From: Candidatus Aenigmatarchaeota archaeon
GTDB taxonomy: Archaea; Aenigmatarchaeota; Aenigmatarchaeia; QMZP01
Length of the DNA: 64,000 nucleotides
Assembly: GCA_016783545.1 (NCBI GenBank)
Contig: JADHWJ010000003.1
Span: 36,174 to 100,173, forward strand
Direction: 5' to 3'
Part shown: in pieces, positions 11,834 through 20,907 of the stretch
How positions within the stretch are numbered: position 1 is the first letter of the stretch
Layout: the number at the start of each line of letters is the position of its first letter
Notes under the pieces: model-generated
The model's database searches: none
The model's input: the letters and a program-made list of their open reading frames with translations, nothing else
What the model was told of the DNA's origin: nothing
Program-made: the position numbers and the translations under genes

Positions 11834-12066
11834 CCTTCTACAACAAATCTATAATAAATCGCTTTTCCTGATGTCGGAGACTTTCTTGTTATTCTTATTA
11901 AATCACCTGGTTTTGCGCCTATCACTTTTACAACAGAATCTGATACGCTTATCCTAGGTAATTTTTCCTTCTCTATGTTGAATTTCTTTAAAACTTCTCT
12001 TTTTTCTTTAGATGAAAGAATTTCATGTTTTGGAACTAATTGATGTTTTAATATCTCTAAATTCAT
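11830..12066 (-). CDS. rpoH: DNA-directed RNA polymerase subunit H
   Basis: LVPKHEILSSKEK...GDLIRITRKSPTSGKAIYYRFV. Confidence 0.95.
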   Translation of the reverse strand: MNLEILKHQLVPKHEILSSKEKREVLKKFNIEKEKLPRISVSDSVVKVIGAKPGDLIRITRKSPTSGKAIYYRFVVEG

Positions 12067-12074
12067 ATACTCCT

Positions 12075-12091
12075 CCGATCAATTCGATCGG
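12075..12091 (-). promoter_or_regulatory. Hairpin in rpoH 5' leader overlapping the Shine-Dalgarno
   Basis: CCGATC-GAATT-GATCGG followed by AGGAG and ATG. Confidence 0.5.
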
Positions 12092-12188
12092 CTCAAAAAT
12101 CCTCTCTTTTGGAGAAGATGGATGCGACTTTCCCACTCTTATATATTATGAGCCAATGAATATAAACATTTAATGATTTCTAATACTT

Positions 12189-13199
12189 TTATTCTTTACT
12201 TAATAATTCCAGTTCTTCGTCTCTTATCTCTTTAATAAATGGAACATATCTCTCTTCAAACATATCAGGATGTATTCTTCTCAATCTTTCAATTGCACCA
12301 ATATCTCCGTTTCCTCGGAATGTTTCAAAGAGTTCTTCAATTAATCTCGGTTCTTTTTGATAACCACTTTTAGATGCAATAACACACGGTTCTGTATGTG
12401 TTACTATTTCAAGTTCACCTGTTTGCTCATCAACAACCCACCACCAAGAATGCTCAGAACCATCACCACTTCTCTTGTCCCTTAGGCTTTTTCCTGTTTC
12501 TGTGACTTCGCTCATGACATTACCGCAGCCATATTCAATTTGCGCTTCTATTGCACCAAAACCCTCAACCACTTCGCCTCCAATGCCTTTCTGCCAAAAG
12601 AAATCACCCAATATATGGGGACATACTGTAACACCTATAATGCTTTTACCGTATTTTTTCATATCAGCTATTGTTTTGAATCTCCTATCCTTTGTCACAA
12701 GATTAAATATAACAGGCTTGAACTTGAGTGTCATTGCAGCCTCATACCCTGCCCTATGTAATTCTGATTCCATCAATGCTTCCCGCTCTTCAGCTGATGT
12801 TCTAAAGCTCCCGTTAAGAGCCAGCGGTGTTAGATCGCTTTCATCCATAAGAATATCATATCCAGAGCCTATCGCCATATCTATAACACCCCTTTCCAGC
12901 CATTTTGGATGGTCTTGTGGATAGAATAATGCAACGCGTTTCGCTCTGTCAGCATATTCAGGATTGTCTGTGAAAAGGGCAAACTTTGGAGCATGATTCA
13001 CCATTTTTCCTTTAACATCCCTTCTACATTCTTCGCCTGTGAGAGGAGCCAATCTTTCTCCACTGATTTCATCTGGGTTGTATAAGCAAATACCTGCTTC
13101 TCTGAGAAGCTTAATACTTCCTCTATAATGATCACCAACAGCGATTACAACATTCAGATTACCAAAAGGACTATATTCAGGACATTTGTTATTTTTCAT
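12189..13199 (-). CDS. HisG-like ATP phosphoribosyltransferase (orphan)
   Basis: Type II PBP-like fold motifs: LNVVIAVGDHYRGSIKLLREAGI, DMAIGSGYDIL, CGNVMSEVTETGKSLR. Confidence 0.65.
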   Translation of the reverse strand: MKNNKCPEYSPFGNLNVVIAVGDHYRGSIKLLREAGICLYNPDEISGERLAPLTGEECRRDVKGKMVNHAPKFALFTDNPEYADRAKRVALFYPQDHPKWLERGVIDMAIGSGYDILMDESDLTPLALNGSFRTSAEEREALMESELHRAGYEAAMTLKFKPVIFNLVTKDRRFKTIADMKKYGKSIIGVTVCPHILGDFFWQKGIGGEVVEGFGAIEAQIEYGCGNVMSEVTETGKSLRDKRSGDGSEHSWWWVVDEQTGELEIVTHTEPCVIASKSGYQKEPRLIEELFETFRGNGDIGAIERLRRIHPDMFEERYVPFIKEIRDEELELLSKE

Positions 13200-13200
13200 A

Positions 13201-13596
13201 TTAATCTAAAATCTCCATCTTCTTAACAACTCCGGAATTTAATATTTTTTCTTTAATAGTCTCCATTTCTCCATTTAGTTCTGAAATATCAGTTATTATG
13301 TCCCACTCAGCTGTCTTTCCTCTAACCAATGTCCTACTTTCGCTCATGACTATGTTAACACCGTATTGAGAGAATAAATCTGCAATTTTTGCAAGACTTC
13401 CAGGAGCATCGTCAATTAGAATTCTAATCTCAGCTGTTTTATCTCTTAACAATGGCAAAAGTTTAACCTGTGAATTCTCATTATCTGGTATCAATATAAT
13501 TTCTGTACCATCATCTGCCTTTAATACATCTCTAATATGTTTTGGAATAAGTATCCTGCCCTTTTGATCCAATTTTGTAATATTTGAATTTTTCAT
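13201..13596 (-). CDS. SpoVT/AbrB DNA-binding domain fused to ACT domain
   Basis: LDQKGRILIPKHIRDVL (AbrB) and EIRILIDDAPGSLAKIADLFSQYGVNI (ACT). Confidence 0.85.
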   Translation of the reverse strand: MKNSNITKLDQKGRILIPKHIRDVLKADDGTEIILIPDNENSQVKLLPLLRDKTAEIRILIDDAPGSLAKIADLFSQYGVNIVMSESRTLVRGKTAEWDIITDISELNGEMETIKEKILNSGVVKKMEILD

Positions 13597-13688
13597 AATT
13601 CCCTGAACACAATACTTGCAATTTAGAATTTATGTAACTATATATATAGTACAAAAGCTTATAAAGTTTTCCCACAAATGGGGGATTT

Positions 13689-14600
13689 TCATACGTTTTT
13701 GATAAAATTCTTTATCGTATGTTTGGAATATCTTTGAATCAGCAATTCTGCTTTTTTTATCAGGTTTTCTTTATTTTTCTCCAAATCATGTCTTACAAGA
13801 GCTGTTGGTCCGGGTTGTTTAGGAATAATTTTGATTCCTTTTTCTGTTTCCAGCATATCGTTTTCTTTTTTATTTTTTCCGAGTATTATCTGACTTTTTT
13901 CAAAATGCCTTCCTATTGAAAGCAATCTGATATCATTATATACCAAAGTCTTCTTGTTCAAAACCTGTTTTAGTTTCTTGCAGTATTCTCTTTCACATAA
14001 AAGACATCCTCCAGCTGGATGTGGATAATCTATTTTATATTTCTTTGCAAGCGCTATTTGATTCTTTCTCTGCCTACCTCTAATATCAAAAAGCTTTTCT
14101 CTGTCTATCAAACCATCTTTCTCAGCACTGGTTTCTGGAAGAAGTTTTGCTGAGAGCGGTCTTAGCACTTCAACTCCAGCTTCCCTTTCAATTAAACTCA
14201 GTGCTCCTTTATTCTGGCTAAGCGGTCTCTCTCCGAGAACCTCTCCGGTTACAATAACCTGATTTCCTTTGAGGTGTTTCTTTGCTTTTTTCAACATGAA
14301 AAGATGACAATCTATACACGGATTCAGTGCTGTTCCCCTTGAGAATTTTGGTTTTCTCAGTATATTGATATATTCTTTAAATAATCTACCTTTTGTACAG
14401 TCAACGATATTCAGCGTTATTCCATGCCTTTGGGCGAACCTTGTTACACAAAACCTGTCTGAACAACACCCTCCACCAAAGGGAAGAACAAAGAACATTG
14501 CTTCAATGTTTTCTTTTCCTAGTTGTTCTTCTAGGATTTTACAAGCTAGTCTGCTGTCCAGTCCACCTGAGAGTAGTATTAGGGCTTTGGTATTAACCAT
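13689..14600 (-). CDS. PP-loop ATPase, tRNA thiolation-like
   Basis: LLSGGLDSRLACKIL P-loop; GTALNPCIDCHLFMLKKAK; GEVLGERPLSQ. Confidence 0.8.
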   Translation of the reverse strand: MVNTKALILLSGGLDSRLACKILEEQLGKENIEAMFFVLPFGGGCCSDRFCVTRFAQRHGITLNIVDCTKGRLFKEYINILRKPKFSRGTALNPCIDCHLFMLKKAKKHLKGNQVIVTGEVLGERPLSQNKGALSLIEREAGVEVLRPLSAKLLPETSAEKDGLIDREKLFDIRGRQRKNQIALAKKYKIDYPHPAGGCLLCEREYCKKLKQVLNKKTLVYNDIRLLSIGRHFEKSQIILGKNKKENDMLETEKGIKIIPKQPGPTALVRHDLEKNKENLIKKAELLIQRYSKHTIKNFIKNV

Positions 14601-14634
14601 AGAAAATAATTAACGAGTTGTGTTTAAAAATAAG

Positions 14635-14838
14635 TGGGCCCGAAGGGATCTTCAGCTCTGCTGAAGGTATGTGTTTCAGCAAAACATTTGAACCCTCGAC
14701 TCTCCGGTGTCTTCTCTGTCATCGCGGTTATACCGCTAAACACGCTTTTAACTGATTAAAAGCTTCACCGGGATTTAGCACCCTCGGATGCTCTAACCAT
14801 TTCAGGGAGTTATTCGCTCCAGACTGAGCTACGGGCCC
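14635..14838 (-). tRNA. tRNA-Lys(UUU) interrupted by four introns (14800-14821, 14764-14784, 14709-14756, 14649-14686)
   Basis: 204-nt locus with acceptor GGGCCCG/CGGGCCC; removing four BHB-bounded introns gives 75-nt GGGCCCGTAGCTCAGTCTGGTTAGAGCATCCGGCTTTTAACCGGAGAGTCGAGGGTTCAAATCCCTTCGGGCCCA. Confidence 0.9.
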
Positions 14839-14927
14839 TCTTTATATTTATTTAATAACTTATAGGATTTATAAGAATAAAACAGTTTTATAAACATCTT
14901 CTTAATATATATAATAAGTCAAAACGC

Positions 14928-15029
14928 GCCCCGATAGTGTAGTGGTTAATTTTAGTTGCTTTGCAACTAAGAGTCAATGCATAAGGCCCTGTCACGGCCT
15001 TGACGCGGGTTCAAATCCCGCTCGGGGCG
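14928..15029 (+). tRNA. tRNA-Asp(GUC) with 28-nt D-loop intron (14950-14977)
   Basis: GCCCCGA/TCGGGGC acceptor, AGGCC-CTGTCAC-GGCCT anticodon arm, GCGGG-TTCAAAT-CCCGC T arm; extra hairpin inside the D loop. Confidence 0.9.
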
Positions 15030-15064
15030 CTAAAACTTATTAACAAGGAAACCCTAATCTTATT

Positions 15065-15532
15065 ATGATTCTTTTTCATGCAGGGATATCAATAATTGTT
15101 GGTATTACAGCTGCCATAATAGCATATGCGATTTATAGAAAAGCATCAGTCTCTTTATGGGCATATCTTGCTGGATTTCTTCTTGACCTACCTATTTTCA
15201 TTCTCATACCGTTCAAAGTTTCAAATTTGGACAATCTGCTTTTATTCAGCCATACAGCAGGCATATTTATCTGGCCAGTTATTTTGGTTATTCTGGATAT
15301 TTTCCTCATAGAGGCTCAGTTATTGAAATATATAGTCGCTCTTTTGAAACTCATTCATTTGGGAATCTCAAACAAGAGTGTAAAAAGATTGGAAAAGATA
15401 GATGGACTTTTGGAAAGGCTTGAAGAATACCACATTATTCCAGCACCAATAAGGCTTAGCAGAGTTTACATTGTCGGTGTCATGGCAGGGGTAGTTCATC
15501 TGGTAATTAATCTTGCTATAGGTGTGCTTTAA
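15065..15532 (+). CDS. Multi-TM membrane protein of unknown function
   Basis: Long hydrophobic segments, ORF directly after tRNA-Asp. Confidence 0.6.
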   Translation: MILFHAGISIIVGITAAIIAYAIYRKASVSLWAYLAGFLLDLPIFILIPFKVSNLDNLLLFSHTAGIFIWPVILVILDIFLIEAQLLKYIVALLKLIHLGISNKSVKRLEKIDGLLERLEEYHIIPAPIRLSRVYIVGVMAGVVHLVINLAIGVL

Positions 15533-15535
15533 ACA

Positions 15536-17353
15536 CTATCTAAATTTTATTCTAAAACCGAAAAATAGAAAAATAGCGACAATGAGAATTATAATAGAAC
15601 TGGAAATGACAGGATTTTCTGCAATTTTTATTATTTCGCCTGTCATGTCAATAGGTGTGTCTGTGATATTGAGTGTTGTGTTTATTGGCATGATTACAGG
15701 AACTTGCCTTGGTTCCTCTTCTATGCATACATCTTCAGAGCATCTGTATTCACATGTTTTTTCTTTAATCCAATCAGTTCCTTCATAACACATCATTAAG
15801 TCATTTTCAAGACAGACTCTAGAAGTTGGATAACATATTAGTTCAGTTAGATTCTCAGTTATGTTCTTGGTTTTGTTCTCAGTTATGTTCTTGGTTTTGT
15901 TTTCTATGCGAAGAAAGACTGTTCCCCCGCCAGAGGAACAGGCACCGCAATCAGTCGAACAGGAAGAACATCCTTCTCCGTTGTTACAAGAGCCATCACC
16001 GCAATAAGTAGCTAGGTTTCCAAACACACCAAAGAAACTAAGATGTGTTGAATTTGTTTCTACATAATTAGCTGTTTCATTGACAATTGTATTCATCTCC
16101 TCCCAGAAGGTTTCGTTGTAGAAATATATCTTAATACCACTTTCATCAATTCCTGATATTTCAGCATCTGTATAATATATTCTTATAAGAACCCAGCTCA
16201 GATTATTCGATGTTTCGTTATTGGTTTCTATTTCAATATATTTCAAACCGTTTAGACCTGATATATTTTCAAGTGGATTCTGGTCATATTTTAAAACAGT
16301 TAAATAAGATGTAAGGTTTTCTTTAACAGAAATGTTAAGAGTGGTATTAGTGCTATTTTTAGCATCTAAAAAAGAACTTTGATTTTCTACCAATCTAATT
16401 GAATCATTGGCAAACACACTATCTGCTTTTTCAGATACCACAAAAGCTTTTGTCCTATTTACAGAATTACCAAACATATCAGAAGCAAACGCAAAGATAT
16501 AAAATGTTCCATTATTGGTTGCATTCCAATTTCCAGAGAAAACAGAGTTGTTCTCTTTCAAAGGAACTTCAGTAATTGTTTCTGTTTCATTTTTTATTAC
16601 AACACTTACAGATGTTTTATTAAGAAAGCTCTCATTCGCATATATGATTATTGTCATGTTCTGCCCCGGTCTTGCTAGATTTGTTGCAGTGATTTCTATC
16701 TCTGGTGAAATTGTATCGTTTACTGTGCAATTTATAGTTCCAGAAGATAGCAGGTTCCCGGAAGTATCAGAAACAGAACCTGTGATTGTTATATTTGTAT
16801 TATTTATCTCAATATCATCCTCTAAGAATAAAGTCACGCTATTTCCTGAAGCATTTAGACTGGTTATATTATATTTTGTACTGAAATCTGAGATATTAAA
16901 ACTTGAATTATCCAATAACTCACTGAATATTAATACTAATGTTCTGAAATCTGAAGCTAAGCAGGAATCCATGATTGGGGATATTCCATCCATTGGTGTT
17001 ATGTTCTGATCAAGGGCTTTATCACCACTGGAGTTTTTCACACCACCATACCATGTTGAATTATAGTAAACGGTTAGAGTTTCATTTGTTTTTAGAGAAT
17101 AATTTAATGTAAGTGTAACTATATTGCCTTTTGTAGAAGCTGATAAGATATTAAATGATTTTGAATTGTTTCCAACACCAAAATCATTTTTTTGTACAGC
17201 TGTTAGATTCTCAGTCCAATTCAGAATTATTTTATCTGTCACCGTACTGTTACCTGATAAGGAACCTGTTATTGCAAAATTAATATATGGCAAAGCAGAA
17301 ACAGTTTGCATCAGTAAGAAAATAATGATAACAAAGATCATTACTCTATGCAT
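15536..17353 (-). CDS. Surface glycoprotein-like protein with signal peptide, Ig/SbsA-like repeats and C-terminal TM anchor
   Basis: Signal peptide, many N-x-S/T sequons, CGDGSCNNGEGCSSCSTDCGAC motif, tandem NKTKNITE, TM near C-terminus. Confidence 0.75.
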   Translation of the reverse strand: MHRVMIFVIIIFLLMQTVSALPYINFAITGSLSGNSTVTDKIILNWTENLTAVQKNDFGVGNNSKSFNILSASTKGNIVTLTLNYSLKTNETLTVYYNSTWYGGVKNSSGDKALDQNITPMDGISPIMDSCLASDFRTLVLIFSELLDNSSFNISDFSTKYNITSLNASGNSVTLFLEDDIEINNTNITITGSVSDTSGNLLSSGTINCTVNDTISPEIEITATNLARPGQNMTIIIYANESFLNKTSVSVVIKNETETITEVPLKENNSVFSGNWNATNNGTFYIFAFASDMFGNSVNRTKAFVVSEKADSVFANDSIRLVENQSSFLDAKNSTNTTLNISVKENLTSYLTVLKYDQNPLENISGLNGLKYIEIETNNETSNNLSWVLIRIYYTDAEISGIDESGIKIYFYNETFWEEMNTIVNETANYVETNSTHLSFFGVFGNLATYCGDGSCNNGEGCSSCSTDCGACSSGGGTVFLRIENKTKNITENKTKNITENLTELICYPTSRVCLENDLMMCYEGTDWIKEKTCEYRCSEDVCIEEEPRQVPVIMPINTTLNITDTPIDMTGEIIKIAENPVISSSIIILIVAIFLFFGFRIKFR

Positions 17354-17493
17354 AATTCAGATTTGGGAATAAGCTTTATTAGCGTTTGCTTGTTTCATTT
17401 CAGGGGTTTTTGACGTTGAGGACTTTTTGATGGAAGCGGAAGCTCCAAAAAGTCTTCATTTCATTTAAATTATTTTCTTTCAATTCTATACCA

Positions 17494-17637
17494 ATGAAAC
17501 CGGTTCAAGTGAGATTAACAGAGAAGATTCTTGGAGAACTCGATAGACTAGTAAAGGAAGGCAGCTATCCAAACCGTTCAGAAGCTCTGAGAGATGCTGC
17601 AAGAAGAATGTTAATGGAATTAAGAAAATCGCTTTAA
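17494..17637 (+). CDS. Ribbon-helix-helix regulator (47 aa)
   Basis: MKPVQVRLTEKILGELDRLVKEGSYPNRSEALRDAARRMLMELRKSL; absent from ORF track. Confidence 0.8.
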   Translation: MKPVQVRLTEKILGELDRLVKEGSYPNRSEALRDAARRMLMELRKSL

Positions 17638-18447
17638 TTTTTCAATATCAGCCCATGAATCCCTGATATCACCATCTCTTTCAGGTGCATGGGTAATTTC
17701 TGAATTGCTTTTGTTTTCTTTTATTATTCTCTCTGCTAGTTCATTTATTTTTGTTGGTTTTCCTGTTCCAATGTTAAATGTTCCAGAATTGCCCATAAGC
17801 TTTATTGCAAGCTCTGCCACACGCTCGGCTGGTATGAAATCTCTTGTCTGATTACCATCACCATATATTACAAGATTTTCACCTTTCTTTGCTCTTTCTG
17901 TAAAAATGGATATAACCCCAGAATAAGGGGAATTAGGGTCCTGTCTTGGACCATAGATATTGAAAGGCCTAACTATTGTAACAGTCATATTTTCATAAAG
18001 CCTGCAATAACCTTCTGCTGCCAGCTTGCTTGCGCCATACGGGCTTATTGGAACTGTAGGGTCGGTTTCACTTATTGGGACTTTTTTTGGGTTCCCATAA
18101 ACTGCCGCAGAACTAAAATAAATAAAGTTCTTTGCGCCTGCTTTTTTTGCTGCCTCAAGCATGTTAATTGTACCTAATACATTTATTCTTGAATCTTCAG
18201 CTGGATTTTCAGTTGATTTTTGCACAGATACCTGTGCCGCAAGATGGAACACGGTCTCGCATCCGGAAACTGCTTTTATACAATCTTCTGTTTTACATAT
18301 GTCCCCTGACACAAGTTCTGCTTTGGGGCTTAAATTATTCCCATTGCTTAGGTTATCAAGAATTACCACATCGTTTCCAAGATCTATTAGTTTATCTGTT
18401 ATATACGAACCAACAAATCCTGCACCACCTGTTACTAAAATCTTCAT
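17620..18447 (-). CDS. NAD-dependent epimerase/dehydratase (UDP-glucose 4-epimerase-like)
   Basis: MKILVTGGAGFVGSYI Rossmann motif; YGASKLAAE active site. Confidence 0.9.
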   Translation of the reverse strand: MKILVTGGAGFVGSYITDKLIDLGNDVVILDNLSNGNNLSPKAELVSGDICKTEDCIKAVSGCETVFHLAAQVSVQKSTENPAEDSRINVLGTINMLEAAKKAGAKNFIYFSSAAVYGNPKKVPISETDPTVPISPYGASKLAAEGYCRLYENMTVTIVRPFNIYGPRQDPNSPYSGVISIFTERAKKGENLVIYGDGNQTRDFIPAERVAELAIKLMGNSGTFNIGTGKPTKINELAERIIKENKSNSEITHAPERDGDIRDSWADIEKLKRFS

Positions 18448-18485
18448 ATAAACTCCATTATAGAAAAAGGTTGTATACACTATAT

Positions 18486-18854
18486 TTAAGCTTTAGAAAT
18501 ATACTTTCCCTGTCTTAATGTGATTATTCTTATATCATTTACCTTTAGTTTTCTTATCAGCCCTTTATCCTGAGTAAAAACTAGATATTCGTTTCCTATT
18601 CGCACTATCTCATCATCAGCTGATTCTCCGCCAGATCTTATTATCACTACATCATTTCTTTTTAGAAGTTCTAATCCTAACTTTGCATATCCACTATCTT
18701 TTCCAGAGGTTTTTGTAATTTTTTTAAGTTCTGTTACAACAAGATCCAATGTGTATAGCTCTAGCTTTCCAAATTCTTCCCTAAGTTGCTCAAATATATC
18801 CACTTTGAATTTTCCTGGTATCAGAAAGCTATTTGTATCTAAAAGTATTTTCAT
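18486..18854 (-). CDS. PIN-domain protein, FCF1/Nob1-like
   Basis: MKILLDTNSFLIP and acidic PIN motifs ADDEIVRIG, TQDKGLI. Confidence 0.75.
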   Translation of the reverse strand: MKILLDTNSFLIPGKFKVDIFEQLREEFGKLELYTLDLVVTELKKITKTSGKDSGYAKLGLELLKRNDVVIIRSGGESADDEIVRIGNEYLVFTQDKGLIRKLKVNDIRIITLRQGKYISKA

Positions 18855-18899
18855 ACTATATATTTTCCTTTATATAGTAAATAAAAGAATGAACCAATC

Positions 18900-19166
18900 T
18901 TATAGATTAAACAATAATACCCAGACAACTACCCAAATTAGAATATAAATGAAACCACCATTTCCAAACCACCACTTAATACCTTTTTTTTCACCAACTA
19001 TTCTTTCTGTGATAAAACCTATTACAATGAGCAAGACAAATCCTATTATTATGGAATAAAGGCTTCTATACATTGAAGCTATTATTAGTGATAAATAACC
19101 CATTGCTATTGCTGCAACTGCATGAATACTTATAGCAACTCGTTGAGGTTTTAGATCTTCATCCAT
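18900..19166 (-). CDS. Small multi-TM membrane protein
   Basis: Three hydrophobic segments. Confidence 0.5.
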   Translation of the reverse strand: MDEDLKPQRVAISIHAVAAIAMGYLSLIIASMYRSLYSIIIGFVLLIVIGFITERIVGEKKGIKWWFGNGGFIYILIWVVVWVLLFNL

Positions 19167-19236
19167 AGAATCTTTTTATTGGTCGCATTTATTTAAAAAG
19201 CTTCACCAAAAAACCTCCAGTATATTCTAAACATAA

Positions 19237-19326
19237 CTATTTCTTCCTATACCTCATTTTTTTCCTTCTTTTCTTTAGCTTATGAGACTTCATCTTCTTC
19301 TTTTTTCGTTTTTTCCCTGACGGCAT
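19237..19326 (-). CDS. 29-aa Lys/Arg-rich mini-protein resembling bS22/mS38 (AURKAIP1/COX24-like) or eL41
   Basis: Hand translation MPSGKKRKKKKMKSHKLKKRRKKMRYRKK; absent from ORF track. Confidence 0.6.
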   Translation of the reverse strand: MPSGKKRKKKKMKSHKLKKRRKKMRYRKK

Positions 19327-19422
19327 GAGTATCAATTATTATATTGTTAGAATGGTTTAAATAATAAGATGCATTACGCATCCATTACATAACTTTAAAT
19401 TAGTTTTAAATAAATAAAGTCT

Positions 19423-20142
19423 ATGGGAGATATTATAGAATTTGACAAAACCATAGTTCCTGCATGTGATGTTGAAACTTTGGAACAGCTTAAAAGAGTT
19501 GTTTATGCTACAAGAGAATTTCCTGGAGTTGTAGCATATAAACTAGGATTTGTCATGGGATATAGTTTTGGTTTGCCAGCCGCAGTAGGCACCATAAAAG
19601 ATGCATATTCTGAAGCTGTAGTTATTTTTGATCATCAAAAAGCCTGCACTGATGTTCCGTTTACAGGGGAGAAATTCGCAAAATTAATGGATGATTGTGA
19701 GGTTGATGCAGCTATATTATTTCCAAGGGAAAATGATGCAGTGACACAGTATGCATGGACAGATGAACTTCTTGAAAGAAAAATTGGGGTTATTGTTGGT
19801 GGTGAGCTAACTTCTAGACCAGCTACTCCTGATATAGAAAGAATATATGATAATGCTGTTCTTCAAGGTGTAACTAACTTTGTGGTTCCTGGCAACAAAC
19901 CAGAAAGGGTTGAACACTATAGAAAAAGATTTGAAGATTTTGGAATTGAGGCTGATTTATTTGCACCAGGGTTTGTCTCACAGGGTGGTGACATTTCTGA
20001 GGCCGGTCAGGTTGCAGGTGAAAGATGGCATGCCATCTGTGGCAGAGCTGTGTATAATCCTAATAAGAAAAATTTGGATGATGTCACAGAAGAAGAAATA
20101 AATGAAAGTGTAGCACAGCTTGTAAGTAGTTTAGGTGATTAG
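19423..20142 (+). CDS. pyrF: Orotidine 5'-phosphate decarboxylase-like
   Basis: IFDHQKACTDVP and LFAPGFVSQGGD motifs; cluster context. Confidence 0.75.
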   Translation: MGDIIEFDKTIVPACDVETLEQLKRVVYATREFPGVVAYKLGFVMGYSFGLPAAVGTIKDAYSEAVVIFDHQKACTDVPFTGEKFAKLMDDCEVDAAILFPRENDAVTQYAWTDELLERKIGVIVGGELTSRPATPDIERIYDNAVLQGVTNFVVPGNKPERVEHYRKRFEDFGIEADLFAPGFVSQGGDISEAGQVAGERWHAICGRAVYNPNKKNLDDVTEEEINESVAQLVSSLGD

Positions 20143-20871
20143 ATGTTTGATCAAGACGCATACCATGATTTTGTATTGGATTATAAGAGTCCTGAAGGGA
20201 AGGGTGTTGTGGGATTTTTTCCAGAGAAAAGAAAACTAGCATCAGGAAGGGAATCTGGATGGTATTGGAACGGTAGAGTACTCTTAGCTTATGAAAGGCC
20301 ACTACTAAAACTTGCAGATTTTGTTTTAAGTTATTGTCAAGGGAATGGTATAATGCCTGATTATTTCTTGAATGTCCCTGAAGGAGTTAACATGCTAACA
20401 AATCATCTAAATATTGAACTTGGTGGCAGACAAGTGATGGTAAGAGCTAATCCAAAAACACATGGAGATCCTATGGATGCTCAATTTATTGGTCCTGCAG
20501 AAAAAGGTGACAAAGTTGTAATTGTAGAAGATGTTACAACAACAGGTGGTTCACTTATGGGAACATTAACAAGATGTCTGGATGCTAATTTAGATGTCAT
20601 TGCAACACTCTGCGAATGCAATAGAATGGAATGTGCTGCAGAGGGTAAAGGTGAAGAAAGAGTGGATTTTGATTTCAGTGTTGCTGAATACGTTTCACGG
20701 GCAAGACATAGAGGAGTGCAGCACCATGCTCTTACAGATGCTGAAAAAATAGTTCCTGCTGCTTTTGAACTATGGACCCCAGAAGAAGATGGTTTGAAAG
20801 AAGAAATTGCACAAGTTTTGAAAGAAGAATATGAAGACCATGGAATTATCCCAATGGAATTGGAAGTTTAA
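20143..20871 (+). CDS. pyrE: Orotate phosphoribosyltransferase
   Basis: PRPP motif VVIVEDVTTTGGSL; starts immediately after pyrF. Confidence 0.85.
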   Translation: MFDQDAYHDFVLDYKSPEGKGVVGFFPEKRKLASGRESGWYWNGRVLLAYERPLLKLADFVLSYCQGNGIMPDYFLNVPEGVNMLTNHLNIELGGRQVMVRANPKTHGDPMDAQFIGPAEKGDKVVIVEDVTTTGGSLMGTLTRCLDANLDVIATLCECNRMECAAEGKGEERVDFDFSVAEYVSRARHRGVQHHALTDAEKIVPAAFELWTPEEDGLKEEIAQVLKEEYEDHGIIPMELEV

Positions 20872-20907
20872 CCAATCCAAATAAAAAACTTACTATTAAT
20901 TTTACTT

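Noticed and set aside
14635-14838. tRNA-Lys locus read as a pseudogene or as Ile/Thr/Ala tRNA
   Set aside because: Only the four-intron Lys(UUU) solution gives intact stems, U33, a 75-nt product and BHB signals at every junction.
15826-15910. Short tandem repeat that could look like a mini-array
   Set aside because: It encodes NKTKNITE repeats inside the surface-protein gene; no CRISPR-like spacers. No CRISPR array seen anywhere in the window.
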